A stretch of 64,000 bases of DNA from Anagrus nilaparvatae. Lineage: Eukaryota > Arthropoda > Insecta > Hymenoptera > Mymaridae. Below the pieces are notes generated by a model. It searched no databases and was not told the DNA's origin. It saw nothing but the letters and a program-made list of their open reading frames with translations. A program made the translations under genes and the position numbers. The stretch covers positions 992,001 through 1,056,000 of the forward strand of contig JAKSXM010000142.1 of assembly GCA_022575985.1 (NCBI GenBank), written 5' to 3'. Shown here piece after piece: positions 49,434 through 59,356 of the stretch. Numbering within the stretch: the stretch's first letter is position 1; each line of letters starts with the position of its first letter.

Positions 49434-50378
49434 GAGTAGGTAAAGATGGAAGATTGTGGCACTTCTTATGAGGACAAACAAGATCAGGTCGGTCCCTATC
49501 ATAGGCTGTTGTTAAAATCTGGTGGCGATCAGTAACCACGCATGTGCAGGTATACTCCTGCTTCATTTGGCGTTCAAAAAAACGAGGCAGGAAATTAACC
49601 GCTTCTAAATTTAAGACAAAATGCATATTTTATTAAACTCTCTCATTGTATTAACAATAAATAAAAAGCCATAACTCACCAACAGAAGTATCAGTCTTAT
49701 TATAGACCAGATGGGCAACTGACTTATTAACGAGCACCAAATCTCCTGCTCGTTGGATAAGAAATGCATGAGGAATATCGTGCTTATCTAGAAAAGCCTG
49801 TGTAGGAAAGATAGAGGATTCGTGAAACGCCGCAACCCTGCAGCGACAAGACCCACAAGGCGCACCTCGTTTACATCATTTCTCCGCATCCGAACAACCC
49901 GGATACGATATCAGATGAAGATTAACAGCAATAGTAAACTCGTCTAGGGCTGATTCAGGAATCATCCACAACTGTATCCCATAAAGTACTAAGTTGGCGG
50001 AAAATAACTCACCAAACTCGGGATGAGTAGAAGTTGTGGAATCAGCTGGACTCACGTACACCATCGGTTCTGTTAATCCTAAAAGTAATGACAAAAATTA
50101 AAAAAAAAAAAAATTTTTTATCAATAAAGAAGAAGAGAATGAACATATATGATAAAATCAGCACCTGGAGACTTCTTTAGATACCGCTTAACTATGTTAG
50201 GATTAGCCAATCCGGTAGAGCGAGAAAGCCTAAGCGTATGACGCTTATTAAATGACTTATGATAATCTCGTACATTTCGCCATTTCCTCCCACATTTAAC
50301 AAATTCATCCAAAATTTTAGGAATTTCGGACAATGCACAAGTATCGGTAGCCTTTTCCCCCAAACTTTTTAAAAATAA
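49423..50378 (-). CDS. JmjC-domain protein with Cys/His tail, partial
   Basis: Exons 50165-50378, 49680-50078 and 49423-49604 join in frame. Exon 2 has T-HPE-F (Fe-binding H-x-E), and its end has AGDLVLVNKSVAHLVYN (third metal His), followed by TSVGEAVNFLPRFFE, the classic end of a JmjC fold. Such enzymes are Fe(II)/2-oxoglutarate demethylases or hydroxylases. The tail (YTCTCVVTDRHQILTTAYDR, PDLVCPHKKC) is a possible zinc module, also found at 35.8-36.8 kb. Odd: an in-frame TGA at 49876-49878 inside exon 2, between SDAEK and CKRGAPCGSCRC, no N-terminus, and the last codons replaced by duplicated sequence (see fusion finding). Probably inactive as read unless TGA is bypassed. JmjC call from motifs only. 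Confidence 0.6.
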
Positions 50379-50701
50379 CTGTAAACAAATTAGGATATTG
50401 TAGTGACACCCGGTCTTCAAATCGACGAACCAAAAACTTTTTCCAAATAAACCATCCCAGAATAAGTATAACAACCAGAACTAGCAAAACAGCAAATCCA
50501 ATTACTAAAATAAACTGAAAATCAACTTCCTCAACCTTATCATCTAAAAATAAAATACATAAAATAAATAATACCTTCATTCAAGTTAAATAATAAAATA
50601 GATAAAAATAGTAAAAATACCTAAATCTGTAGATTGAACACTTTCACCCATCATATACTTAGAACCAACTGGACACAGTCCTTGAACGATTATAATTGAA
50701 C
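50317..50701 (-). CDS. Small membrane protein, copy B3, exons 2-3
   Basis: Exon 50621-50701 (GLCPVGSKYMMGESVQSTDL) and exon 50317-50543 (TM helix FILVIGFAVLLVLVVILILG, then WFIWKKFLVRRFEDRVSLQY). Same phases and layout as B2, so paralogous, but more diverged. Exon 1 (signal peptide) was not found. The last ~25 codons overlap the first JmjC exon in another frame: the acceptor used by JmjC (tttacag, 50379-50385) lies inside this exon. Confidence 0.55.
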
Positions 50702-50862
50702 CTGAAAAACAACAGGTATAAAGAAATATAAAATAGAAAATTTTTAAAAATAAATATGGATATTGAAATGAATTGATAATAATTGATACGTAACACTACA
50801 TCCCGATAATAATTATAGCAAGATTAATTACAATCTAACTAAATTTTATCAAAATCTACTCC

Positions 50863-51220
50863 TTAACAGCCAAAAATTAAGCCGAAAACCCAAACAGTCC
50901 AAACATAGGAGTACTTATTAATCTCTGCTGAGAATTTATCTAATCCTTCTTTTAAGTTGTTAGACAGTTCTATCAACACAGGTGGTGTCTTTATGTTGAC
51001 ATTGGACATAGGTGTGTAATCAGGCTTCTCCACCAGCTGTGGAAATGGCATCCAATCAAAGATCTCTGAGTGGGACCAGTCTTGTGCTCTCACGGACTCT
51101 ATGCAGATTGACTTGGCTACTGATAAATTGTTAGCAGCCTTGCAATATCTATAGGCAATCTCTTCATTGCTCCAACTAGGATCTACACACAGCAGGAAAT
51201 CTTTCGACCGTAAATTTACA
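50863..51220 (-). pseudogene. Truncated copy of the 52.5 kb ORF (G1)
   Basis: 50904-51218 is nearly identical to 52599-52912. The frame is open (SNEEIAYRYCKAANNLSVAK ... SAEINKYSY) but both ends are replaced by other sequence, so only the middle survives. Confidence 0.6.
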
Positions 51221-51254
51221 TATCGGTTTGCTTATACTATTTACATTTTTTTTA

Positions 51255-51600
51255 TTACTTTAACACGTCTTTACTAATTAGGTCTTGTATGACAGCCCTT
51301 AAATCAGGTAAAGCTGCCTTAAATTTCGCTCTCGCATTGGTGTTTTTCTCGCAATCCTCCTGGTATTTTAATGCTTCTTGTTTATTCATAATGCAAATGT
51401 TGTTCGGTTGCTTTACTGGCCAGGATTTCTTTTTATTTAAAACTGCTTCACCGTGTACGTGAGAATACTCATATGAAAAACAGGACGCCCCCCTTGGTTT
51501 CAATATTTTATAAATCGTACCCGGGCCCAGGGGGTAATCACTTATATGAATTGTGAAGAAAACAAGTTTCCCGGGCTTATACGCTTCGCAAGTTTTTCCG
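51255..51600 (-). CDS. Unrecognised GC-richer ORF
   Basis: Open from about 51600 to TAA near 51255: SCFSYEYSHVHGEAVLNKKK, then basic/acidic helix (NARAKFKAALPDLRAVIQDL). No ATG start upstream in frame. Contains GC-rich bits (cccgggcccagggggtaatc, 51520-51539) unlike anything nearby, so probably inserted from a foreign source or a mobile element. Family unknown. Confidence 0.4.
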
Positions 51601-51990
51601 GAAGTTAAAATGTATTAGAACACCACAGTCCCACATTCTTTCAAACATGTTGCAAGTAATCATAAAGTTTATAACATGTATTGAATCCTGAGTACTCTTT
51701 AGATTTTCTGATCTTCGAATCTTAATTTCATCAGGTAAACCTGTTACACCAGGTAAAAAGACATAATGAGAATAAACTTTACCATGATTTTCACAAGTAA
51801 TAATTTTTACATTAAAAAATTCGTATAAGGCATTAAAAAATAATTCACAATACAAATTAAAAATTAAAATATATATTCAATTATGAAAAAATAAAATTGT
51901 GAAGATTTGATACTGTGTTTACCTCAGATCGGATGCATGTATAATAAAGTGTGTTAAATTTTCCGAAGATATGCTATCTTTACTAACATG
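51577..51990 (-). CDS. Fragment K2, unrecognised
   Basis: Two coding-like pieces: 51923-51985 (SKDSISSENLTHFIIHASDL, ending CTGAG|GTAAAC) and 51625-51855 (FFNVKIITCENHGKVYSHYV; FMITCNMFERMWDCGV). I see no acceptor between them, so the junction is unproven. Lies inside segmental duplication copy 2. The sequence end is chimeric with 51.6 kb DNA. Confidence 0.4.
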
Positions 51991-52485
51991 CTTATTGCAA
52001 AATAGAATAAATAGAATAAACAAATATTAGATATAATTATCATTTATTAAAAAAGTTTTACATTTTTCTTATTTTAAAAAAAAAATTGTAAACAAATTCA
52101 CGTAAGGTTCTGAAATCTGGCTGTTAAGGTTAGTACGAACGCACTTCCTCCAGAAAAAACAGGCAATAAACACCATTATTATTAAAAGTAATAAGACGGC
52201 ACAAATTACAATTATTAGAGAATCCATCTTCTCTTCTGAAACAAAATAAAAAAATATATAAATAAATTAATAAATAATAATAATATCTCTTCATATAAAT
52301 TTTAGTATAACTAAAGACTTTTACCTGGTAAATGAGGACGACATTCCCCAGAAACATATTGTAAGCCATGAGGACACAAAGCCTCCACAATGCTGACTAA
52401 TCCTGCAACAAAATAAATAGTTAAATTAATTAAATAAACAAAATTTAATAAAAACAGCTATATAATAAACTTACCAGAAAATAAT
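51619..52485. repeat. Segmental duplication, copy 2
   Basis: Partner of 48562-49433. This copy retains the intact membrane-protein gene including exon 1, so it is the more ancestral arrangement at the right-hand border. Confidence 0.85.
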
Positions 52486-52502
52486 ACAGCAACCGTATCC
52501 AT
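52069..52502 (-). CDS. Small secreted-pathway membrane protein, copy B2, intact
   Basis: Three exons, 52475-52502, 52325-52402 and 52069-52235, with GT-AG introns and matching phases, 90 aa. Residues 1-17 are a signal peptide (MDTVAVLFSGLVSIVEA); a short ectodomain follows with two Cys (LCPHGLQYVSGECRPHLPG), then a TM helix (LIIVICAVLLLLIIMVFIAC) and a basic-start cytoplasmic tail. The CP-x-G...GEC pattern recalls one arm of insect EB/EGF-like Cys modules but is too short to assign. Paralogues: B1 (broken) and B3. The only clearly intact spliced gene of the cluster. Function unknown. Confidence 0.7.
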
Positions 52503-52530
52503 TTTTTTTATATAAAACAAAATTTCTGCT

Positions 52531-53014
52531 TTATGTATACACGAAGTATTGACATATATGCAAAGTATTTACATTGTCCTTGATCAGGTCTCTAGTTGCA
52601 TAGGAGTATTTATTAATCTCTGCTGAGAATTTATCTAATCCTTCTTTTAAGTTGTTAGACAGCTCTATCAACACAGGTGGTGTCTTTATGTTGACATTGG
52701 ACATAAGTGTGTAATCAGGCTTCTCCATCAGCTGTGGAAATGGCATCCAATCAAAGGTCTCTGAGTGGGACCAGTCTTGTGCTCTCACGGACTCTATGCA
52801 GATTGACTTGGCTACTGATAAATTGTTAGCAGCCTTGCAATATCTATAGGCAATTTCTTCATTGCTCCAACTTGGATCTACACACAGCAGGAAATCTTTC
52901 GACCGTAAATTTGGTTGAGGATTGGATAGGCGAGCCCAATTGTCTTGTCTCCACTGTGCAACTTCCCTTTCGAAGGTTAATGACTTCCCCTCAGTAGGTG
53001 TTGTCAAGTACAGT
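52531..53014 (-). CDS. Unrecognised ORF G2, virus-like composition
   Basis: Open from 53014 to the stop at 52531, about 160 codons without an ATG at the start. Trp-rich N-terminal part (FEREVAQWRQDNWARLSN), then DFLLCVDPSWSNEEIAYRYC and a helical end. GC-richer, with balanced codons. Soluble, no signal peptide. A partial duplicate is at 50863-51220. I cannot name a family; captured viral gene or host orphan are both possible. Confidence 0.45.
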
Positions 53015-53159
53015 CAATAAACAAAATCTTTATGAAGAATAACAGCTGAAAAAATCTAAGTATAAAACAAGTAGGAACACTCAACAAAAAATAAATATAA
53101 AATATTTATCGACACTGCTCCCTCAAACGACATAAAGCACTATTTACACAAATACATCA

Positions 53160-53600
53160 TACATCCCTAAAGATCCTCTATGTTAGTTAAAAAGTTACTC
53201 GAAAATGGCCTGGTTGCATCATCAAAGATGCAAAATCCCGATATATGGGTAACAGAATTACAAGCGCAAGTATGCGCCTTTCCCTTACCCGCAATGGCGA
53301 AAGTACGCCCATAATTCTTTCTGATGATATTCATGTTTATCCTTCCTTACCGTTGACAAACACTTAATTGCAGCATCAACAGCTTTTATTAACCTTGGGT
53401 GATTCTGACATATTTTTAATTAATTTTCAAATTTGCGTAAATCACTTATGAATTCAGTACACCTTTCAAACTTTTCCGTATTCGATTTCGTAATAACCAA
53501 TTTTATATTGATAAATAGATGCTCAACATCTTGAGCAATTAAATAACCAAAGCTGGTCTTATAGCATCAAATACGTCATTTACCTTAAATATCTCAATAA
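53160..53600 (-). pseudogene. Decayed coding remnant
   Basis: Frame fragments such as KSNTEKFERCTEFISDLRKF and LIKAVDAAIKCLSTVRKDKH are separated by stops. A 55-codon ATG frame (53334 down) carries HTCACNSVTH. Protein-like but broken; origin unknown. Confidence 0.35.
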
Positions 53601-53629
53601 ATATTAACTTGAATAATGTTTTCTTTTAT

Positions 53630-54334
53630 TTAGAAAAAAAAATCACTCTCTAATTGGAGAGAGCGAGTTGAAACGATAAAATTTAAACCTCGATAATCGT
53701 AACACCCACTAGTAACTACGTCAGCGCATAAATTAGCGCATTTCTTTTTCTTAAGAGATAAGTATAACACACAAAACTCTTCTAAATACTTAATTGTCGC
53801 CTTACCGGCAACACGTAATGATCGTTCATGGGTATTAACTAAATTTTCAGTATCTTGAATTCCTGCCAATCCATTCATACATAAATCAAAGAACTGCTCT
53901 ATGATATCGATGATAACGTCCTTAATACCATTGGATACACCTTCCTCAACTAACACACTCTCTTTAAAAACTAAGGATCGCACAGTCTGTTGGGTACTAT
54001 TCTTAGTTGAAGTTTTACCTTTTACGACACGATCTTCATATGCAAAAACTCGAACGTTTATTTGTAAAGTAGTTGGCGACACAGTTATCCTAAACATTTC
54101 GGCGTCAGGGAAGACAACTCGAAGTTGTCTCTCAATATTAATGATACCATCTTTAAAAAGATCCAACCTGATCTCTTTCGTCTCCTTGAAACCATCTTGG
54201 AACGTCTTAATCTCAGAATTTAATTTCCTTTCAGTAAATAGTTTAATCTCTTCAATTTCACGTCGATTAAAGTTATTAGCTCTTAATGCACCTCTAACAT
54301 TTCGTGCATTGCCTTCACTTTTATTCATGTTCAT
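53630..54334 (-). CDS. Unrecognised intact 234-aa ORF
   Basis: ATG at 54334, no intron, ends LQLESDFFF. Basic N-terminus (MNMNKSEGNARNVRGALRAN), a central segment with beta-strand character (MFRITVSPTTLQINVRVFAY), an amphipathic helical part (GIKDVIIDIIEQFFDLCMNG) and a Cys-containing end. No signal peptide or TM. Codon use is less AT-biased than neighbouring intergenic DNA. Single-exon, intact and of foreign-looking composition, so a recently captured viral or mobile-element gene is plausible. No homologue in the window. Confidence 0.55.
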   Translation of the reverse strand: MNMNKSEGNARNVRGALRANNFNRREIEEIKLFTERKLNSEIKTFQDGFKETKEIRLDLFKDGIINIERQLRVVFPDAEMFRITVSPTTLQINVRVFAYEDRVVKGKTSTKNSTQQTVRSLVFKESVLVEEGVSNGIKDVIIDIIEQFFDLCMNGLAGIQDTENLVNTHERSLRVAGKATIKYLEEFCVLYLSLKKKKCANLCADVVTSGCYDYRGLNFIVSTRSLQLESDFFF

Positions 54335-54590
54335 GACTTATAAATTTGCTTTTATAGATTGCTTGAGTTCAACAATAAAACTTTCGAAAACGCTTAGATA
54401 TTTCTCTATACAGTGGAATAATCACACAGGAAAAAATACATGTATATTTACGAACCGGTAAAAAGAAAAGAAATATGACCGGTATAAACTCGTCGTTTCA
54501 GTTCGCACAAAAAATAACCGGCAAAATTTTATTTTCTATTTAATTATTTAACTTTCGAGAAAAAAAAAACGAATTCTATTCAACGCGTCT

Positions 54591-54957
54591 TTAGGGGACA
54601 CATCACCAAAAAAATTTTAAAATCAGTTTTTTTGATTTTTAACAAAATTTATTGATTAAATTAAAAAAAAAAGAGTCTCATGCCCTCCGCAATAAAAAAA
54701 CACATCAAATCAGTCTAAAAAAAATTTTAAATATTACCATCCCTTTCAGAATTTTTGGAAATTCGAAAAAAATTCTAAATTTCCGAATTTCCAAAAATTC
54801 TCGAAGGAATGATAAAATTAAAAATTTTTTTTAGGCTGGTTTGATGTGTTTTTTTTATTGCGGAGGGCATGAGACTTCTTTTTTAAATTTAATCAATAAA
54901 TTTTGTTAAAAATCAAAAAAACTGATTTTAAAATTTTTTTGGTTCTGTGGCCCCTTA
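54591..54957. mobile_element. Foldback element, 367 bp
   Basis: Left ttaggggacacatcacc and right ggttctgtggccccttaa are imperfect inverted ends; arms of about 175 bp (for example ctcatgccctccgcaataaa and its inverse) meet near 54770. No coding. Confidence 0.8.
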
Positions 54958-55375
54958 ATCGATATCGACTTGTATGTATACAACTACATATGTATATTCA
55001 CAAAAAAATAACGCGCCAAAAATATCGCGTCTTTATATTTTTCACATCACTTATATTTACATGCATGTAATTAATTTTTTTTTTTTAAACTTACCATCGT
55101 TTTCTGCCATTTTCTTTTCAAAAGAAATAACACAGCTTAATGAATAAAACGGAAAACAAGGCACACAGCTCGACACATAATTAATCACACAAAATAATAA
55201 TAAAGTAAAATATAAATGAGTAATAAGATAATGGTAATTGGCAGGGAGACAACGGTCTTTTCAACAAGATATAAGTAAAGTAAGCGATAAATAAAGCTTA
55301 AATCTATCCAAAGATAAGTTGGTAACCTTAACCTACGCTAGGACTGCATAGCAGCAAAGGAAGGTATCAACAAGA

Positions 55376-56366
55376 TTATGATGTCTTGTTAATATAGTAT
55401 GTGTTAGAAGTGAATCTTTCTATCTCGGGCATGATGTCACGAGATCCACTTCTGAGAAGTGAAGGGTGTGAATTCCAGTAGGGTCCAGTTCTACCTTGAG
55501 CATTAGTTTCAAATGTCCAGTTAGGGTAATTGTCGTTTGAAAAACGAGCGTTAACTGCGGCTGTAGTAGCCATGGCATCATATAAAGGATTGATTGAAGA
55601 TTCAAAACTATATGAGTTGGTCGTAAATGAGAAGGGTGGGGTACCTGGGAATGCTTGGTTCAAAGCAGCGATTGGATTGTTGGCTGGTTGATTAGCGCTA
55701 ACGAGAGTAGGATAACCTATTCTAGATAATCCAGTTGTTGGCCCGAGGGGGACACAATCTGCTAGAGTTCCAGATTTTTGGAAGAAGGTACAATATTCCG
55801 ACATTGTAGGAAGTAAACTATCAAACCATGATGATCTGTTTAGTTGGGTATAATCCACGAGACTTTCCAATTCAGTTTCAATTGTTATGACTGGTAAGCT
55901 TAAGTCGGCGCCTCCTCATTCATTTTACTGTATCGGATTCCAGTCGTTAGGGGAGCCTAGCAGATGCGTCAGATTCTTCATCAATAACTTCTACTATGAC
56001 ATTCAATTCAAGAGGTCTCTTGCGAGGAGCGTCAACTATTGTGTGTATGTGTCTAAAGTAATTTACGCCCACAAAGTACCAATCAGATGTAAGTGCGCTA
56101 TTACGTAAAGAATCAAATTCACGCTTATCTCGTAATAGCAAATAGGTAGAAATAGACAATCTTCTGCATATTAGATCTGTTCTATTCTCAGTTTGTGCAA
56201 GCTTTGGAGTTCTGAGTATTGCAACTATTTCTGGTGATTTACACCATACATCATTTACATACCAAGTTTCGGCAATCCAGACGACAATAGAAGCTACGTA
56301 CAAACGGACTTGTAATCTTAGATCGGTCGTATTTTCAGGGGCGTTTACCCAATCGTCGAGAACCAA
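55376..56366 (-). pseudogene. Virus-like coding unit in two frames
   Basis: The upstream part, 55947-56366 (LYVASIVVWIAETWYVNDVW; LICRRLSISTYLLLRDKREF), is helical. The downstream part, open from about 55910 to 55376 (WFDSLLPTMSEYCTFFQKSG; GRTGPYWNSHPSLLRSGSRD), is Gly/Pro/Asn-rich. They are separated by a stop and frame change at 55910-55947. Strikingly GC-rich for this region. The downstream part has a second, worse decayed copy at 41286-41725. Layout and composition resemble the coat-protein EVEs common in insects (for example partiti-like), but I recognise no diagnostic motif. Confidence 0.45.
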
Positions 56367-56379
56367 AATGACTCAAACA

Positions 56380-56640
56380 TATTTCAGTTGATTTGCCATT
56401 TGATGGCAATGCGTTAATTAAGATATTATCGAACATCATCTCGTTAAAAAAAACGCCTTTGGGATTGTCTTTTTTTGTGTAAAACTTAGTATCTTTCTTC
56501 ATAAATTCTAAAAATTTATCAAGAAAGATATCAATAGTTAGTAGGCTTAGGTTATCAAAAAGTTTATTAGCTAAGTTCTTTAAGTTGTTTAGAAGAGGCG
56601 ACAAATTAAAATAATTTAGAAAATTTTTGAGAAGTTATGT
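56380..56640 (-). CDS. Unrecognised helical fragment
   Basis: LLTIDIFLDKFLEFMKKDTK, KGVFFNEMMFDNILINAL; open to the junction with the virus-like unit near 56370. Probably part of the host-like gene truncated by that insertion. No family recognised. Confidence 0.35.
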
Positions 56641-56694
56641 TGACCTTAGTCGTATATACTCTTAAAACTAAGAAATTAACAAATTAATTATTAA

Positions 56695-56786
56695 AGTTAA
56701 AACGCTTCGAATAGAGGTCTCCCTTTAATGAAATATCAAATTTTTTGCCAAAGCTCCAATTTTTTTCTTTAGTATTTAACTGCGTC
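56695..56786 (-). CDS. Possible terminal exon
   Basis: tttgatttgcag precedes a 30-odd codon frame (TQLNTKEKNWSFGKKFDISL ... RFNFNN) ending in TAA. A good acceptor and protein-like content, but short. Sits between the 56.4 kb fragment and the family E fragment. Confidence 0.35.
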
Positions 56787-56944
56787 TGCAAATCAAATAA
56801 AATACAATTTTTTTATGCCATTGAAAAATCAGTAAATAAATAAATTATTAACAATTAGCAATAAATCAAAAACAATTTGATTTTATACAATAAAACGATG
56901 TCATCTGAATGGTGATCCATGTTTAATGTTTGAATTTTGACTAA

Positions 56945-57035
56945 TTCTCTCTAGTTTTAAAATATTTTTAAAATCAAGGTGTTCGAACGGTACGCACTCA
57001 TGTATTATTTACTCTCATAATAAATATACTAAAGT
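56945..57035 (-). pseudogene. Family E fragment
   Basis: Reads IIHECVPFEHLDFKNILKLE, matching IIYECLPFKYLDFKDILKLE of the 46.8-47.1 kb exon, then diverges. Marks the right-hand limit of the duplicated cluster. Confidence 0.55.
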
Positions 57036-59128
57036 CTATTAAATTATAAATATTCTTAATTATAAAAATAATTTTCTTTTTCAGCATATCGTATTGTTCT
57101 TGCATTAACTTTTTAAATGCTAGAAAATCTTGCGTAAAATAACAACCAAAACTTTTGCTTTTATATGAGAATTTTAAACATATCCATTTCCTCCATCAGA
57201 ACTCGTGTTTAAATTTGCATTTTTAATTACTTGTTTACTATCTTTTAGCAAAATTATCAAGAAAACAAAAATTAGTATAAAATTTTAAAAAAATAATAAA
57301 TATGAAAAAAAAATTGTAAATTAAAATACTTAAATATGAATCTCATATTTAATGCTTGAAAGCAACAAAAATGATTATGTCAGTACCATCAAATAATTTG
57401 TCAATTTTTGCTTATATACTCAATTTTCAGCGTTAATAATATCGATCATTGTTCATTATCTTTGCTATCAAAATTATAAAATTGTTCTTAACAACAAAGA
57501 TAGCATAATTTTGTATGTAAATAAGAAAAAAAATTTGTTGATTAAAAAATTTATATTATAAAATTTTAAAATTTTAAAAATGTATCACCTGTTATCATTT
57601 ATATGAATGTATAATTTTGTAATTATAAAATAAAAAATACAAAGAATTTATGAATAAAATATAAATATGCTTAAATAAGCATAAATTTAAGCTTACAATA
57701 GTAGTTGTACTCATTTCTTTTTTGTAGTATTTTTAACTCTTTATATTGAAAGCTACTTTTATTGTCTGACCATATACAAGCCCTCGACCTCACTTAAATC
57801 CTCTTACACCTCTTCTATCCCTTCATTGCTCATTGTCTCCTATAAAAAACGTAAGTATACATTATTTTACTCTTTTTATGTTTTTTTTTACATCTTTGAA
57901 TAAAGAAATTCAATTTATTAGCTTTCTTTCAATTAAAATATTAAGAAAAAATTTTGGATAAAGAAATACAATTCTGATAAGAAAATAATAAGAAAAAATT
58001 TTCAATTTATAAAATAGCCACAAATCGATTACATTAATATTCTTCCATCATCTCATTTTATAACAACACACTGCTGCCAACGATGGAAAATTCATGTAAA
58101 CGCCAAAGACGATTAAATATATAAAACGCCGGCTATTTTCCATCTCAACATTTTTGTTCATATATATATCCACGTTACTCTCGTATTCCATGCCAAGCAC
58201 AAACCCTCGTTATCTACCTTTCCACTCATCTCTCAACCATGCTCTTTTTTACCCCTATTTTTTCAAAATAAAAAAAAGTTCATTCCATCCCTCTATTTCT
58301 ATCCTTTTTGAATTTTTTTATTTTTAACCCACAAATCTTTTTCTTCTCTGTTTACCCAATGGGACACTCCATGTAATCATCTCTTTATTGTGATTATTAT
58401 TGTACTTGTATATACGTAAAGAAAATTCACATGTGCTTGTGCACGCAACAGTAAAAAATATAAAGTAGTAGTAAGTATAAACGCGTGCGCAATCATCAAC
58501 ATCCAAAATATAACATGGACATCAAGCTTTCCCCAGACAATAAATATATATAGTTATGCTATATTACGTACATAAAAGTAAAAGCTCATTTTGAATTGCG
58601 CAAACTCGCATTAAAAGCTAGAGCTAGGGTATAAGAGGGTGAGTTAGAGAGTAAAGGGCAAAGTTTTCAACACATAGTTGCAATTTTAACTGTCGGAATG
58701 TACTGTATAGAAAGAGATAGAAATAAAATTGAGAGTATAGAACCGGCATATGAACCTGTCGCATGTAATAGTAAAATTTTATACCTTTATGTTTATACAT
58801 ATACATAGCCGGGTAAATTTAAGAAGAGGAAAATTAAAAGTGGGGGTAAAACTGAGTTTGGATACACCGAGAAGCATATCACGTCGATCCTTTTACAGTT
58901 ACTGTTGCGGTGTCCTGCTTTTTGGCACGCGTTAGATTTCTCTGATAAAACGTTTTTCTTCCGGCTGCATAGCATTTTTTCTAAGACAATATTAACAGTT
59001 TTTTAAAAACAAAATATGAATTTTAAATGAAAATTTATAAATGAAACTTAATAAAAAAAAGTTAAAAATTTTTTTATAACAAGTAGTTTTTCTTAAATTA
59101 AAAAAGTGTTTGTTATTATTATTACACG
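57036..59128. other. Gene-free spacer with a promoter-like part
   Basis: AT-rich to about 57700, then pyrimidine-rich (57770-58330). From about 58420 to 58980 the sequence is more complex, with tata-type stretches near 58545, and could be the promoter region of the 59129 ORF. No exon is supported. Confidence 0.4.
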
Positions 59129-59356
59129 ATGTGTTCAGGGGATGAAGAAGAAACAGTTAGTGTCATAAGTTGTATTAGTAGTAGTATCAATACGACGCGG
59201 CATGTCGTTAACGGGCGTGATTATTATTGTCAATTCGATGATAAATCAAAAAATGTAAATAAAATTATTAATAATAACGAATTATCATATCTTAATAACA
59301 AAATAAACAAAATAATGAGCTTAAACAATAATAATAATAAAAAAAATGATTATTAA
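59129..59356 (+). CDS. Possible small ORF or first exon
   Basis: 75 codons from ATG at 59129; the first 35 use GC-containing codons (MCSGDEEETVSVISCISSSI; TRHVVNGRDYYCQFDD) and look coded, whereas the Asn/Lys-rich end may be non-coding drift. Preceded by higher-complexity DNA. No family recognised, no donor assigned. Confidence 0.3.
   Translation: MCSGDEEETVSVISCISSSINTTRHVVNGRDYYCQFDDKSKNVNKIINNNELSYLNNKINKIMSLNNNNNKKNDY

Noticed and set aside
53901..54461. 186-codon plus-strand frame
   Set aside because: Antisense shadow of the 53630-54334 ORF.
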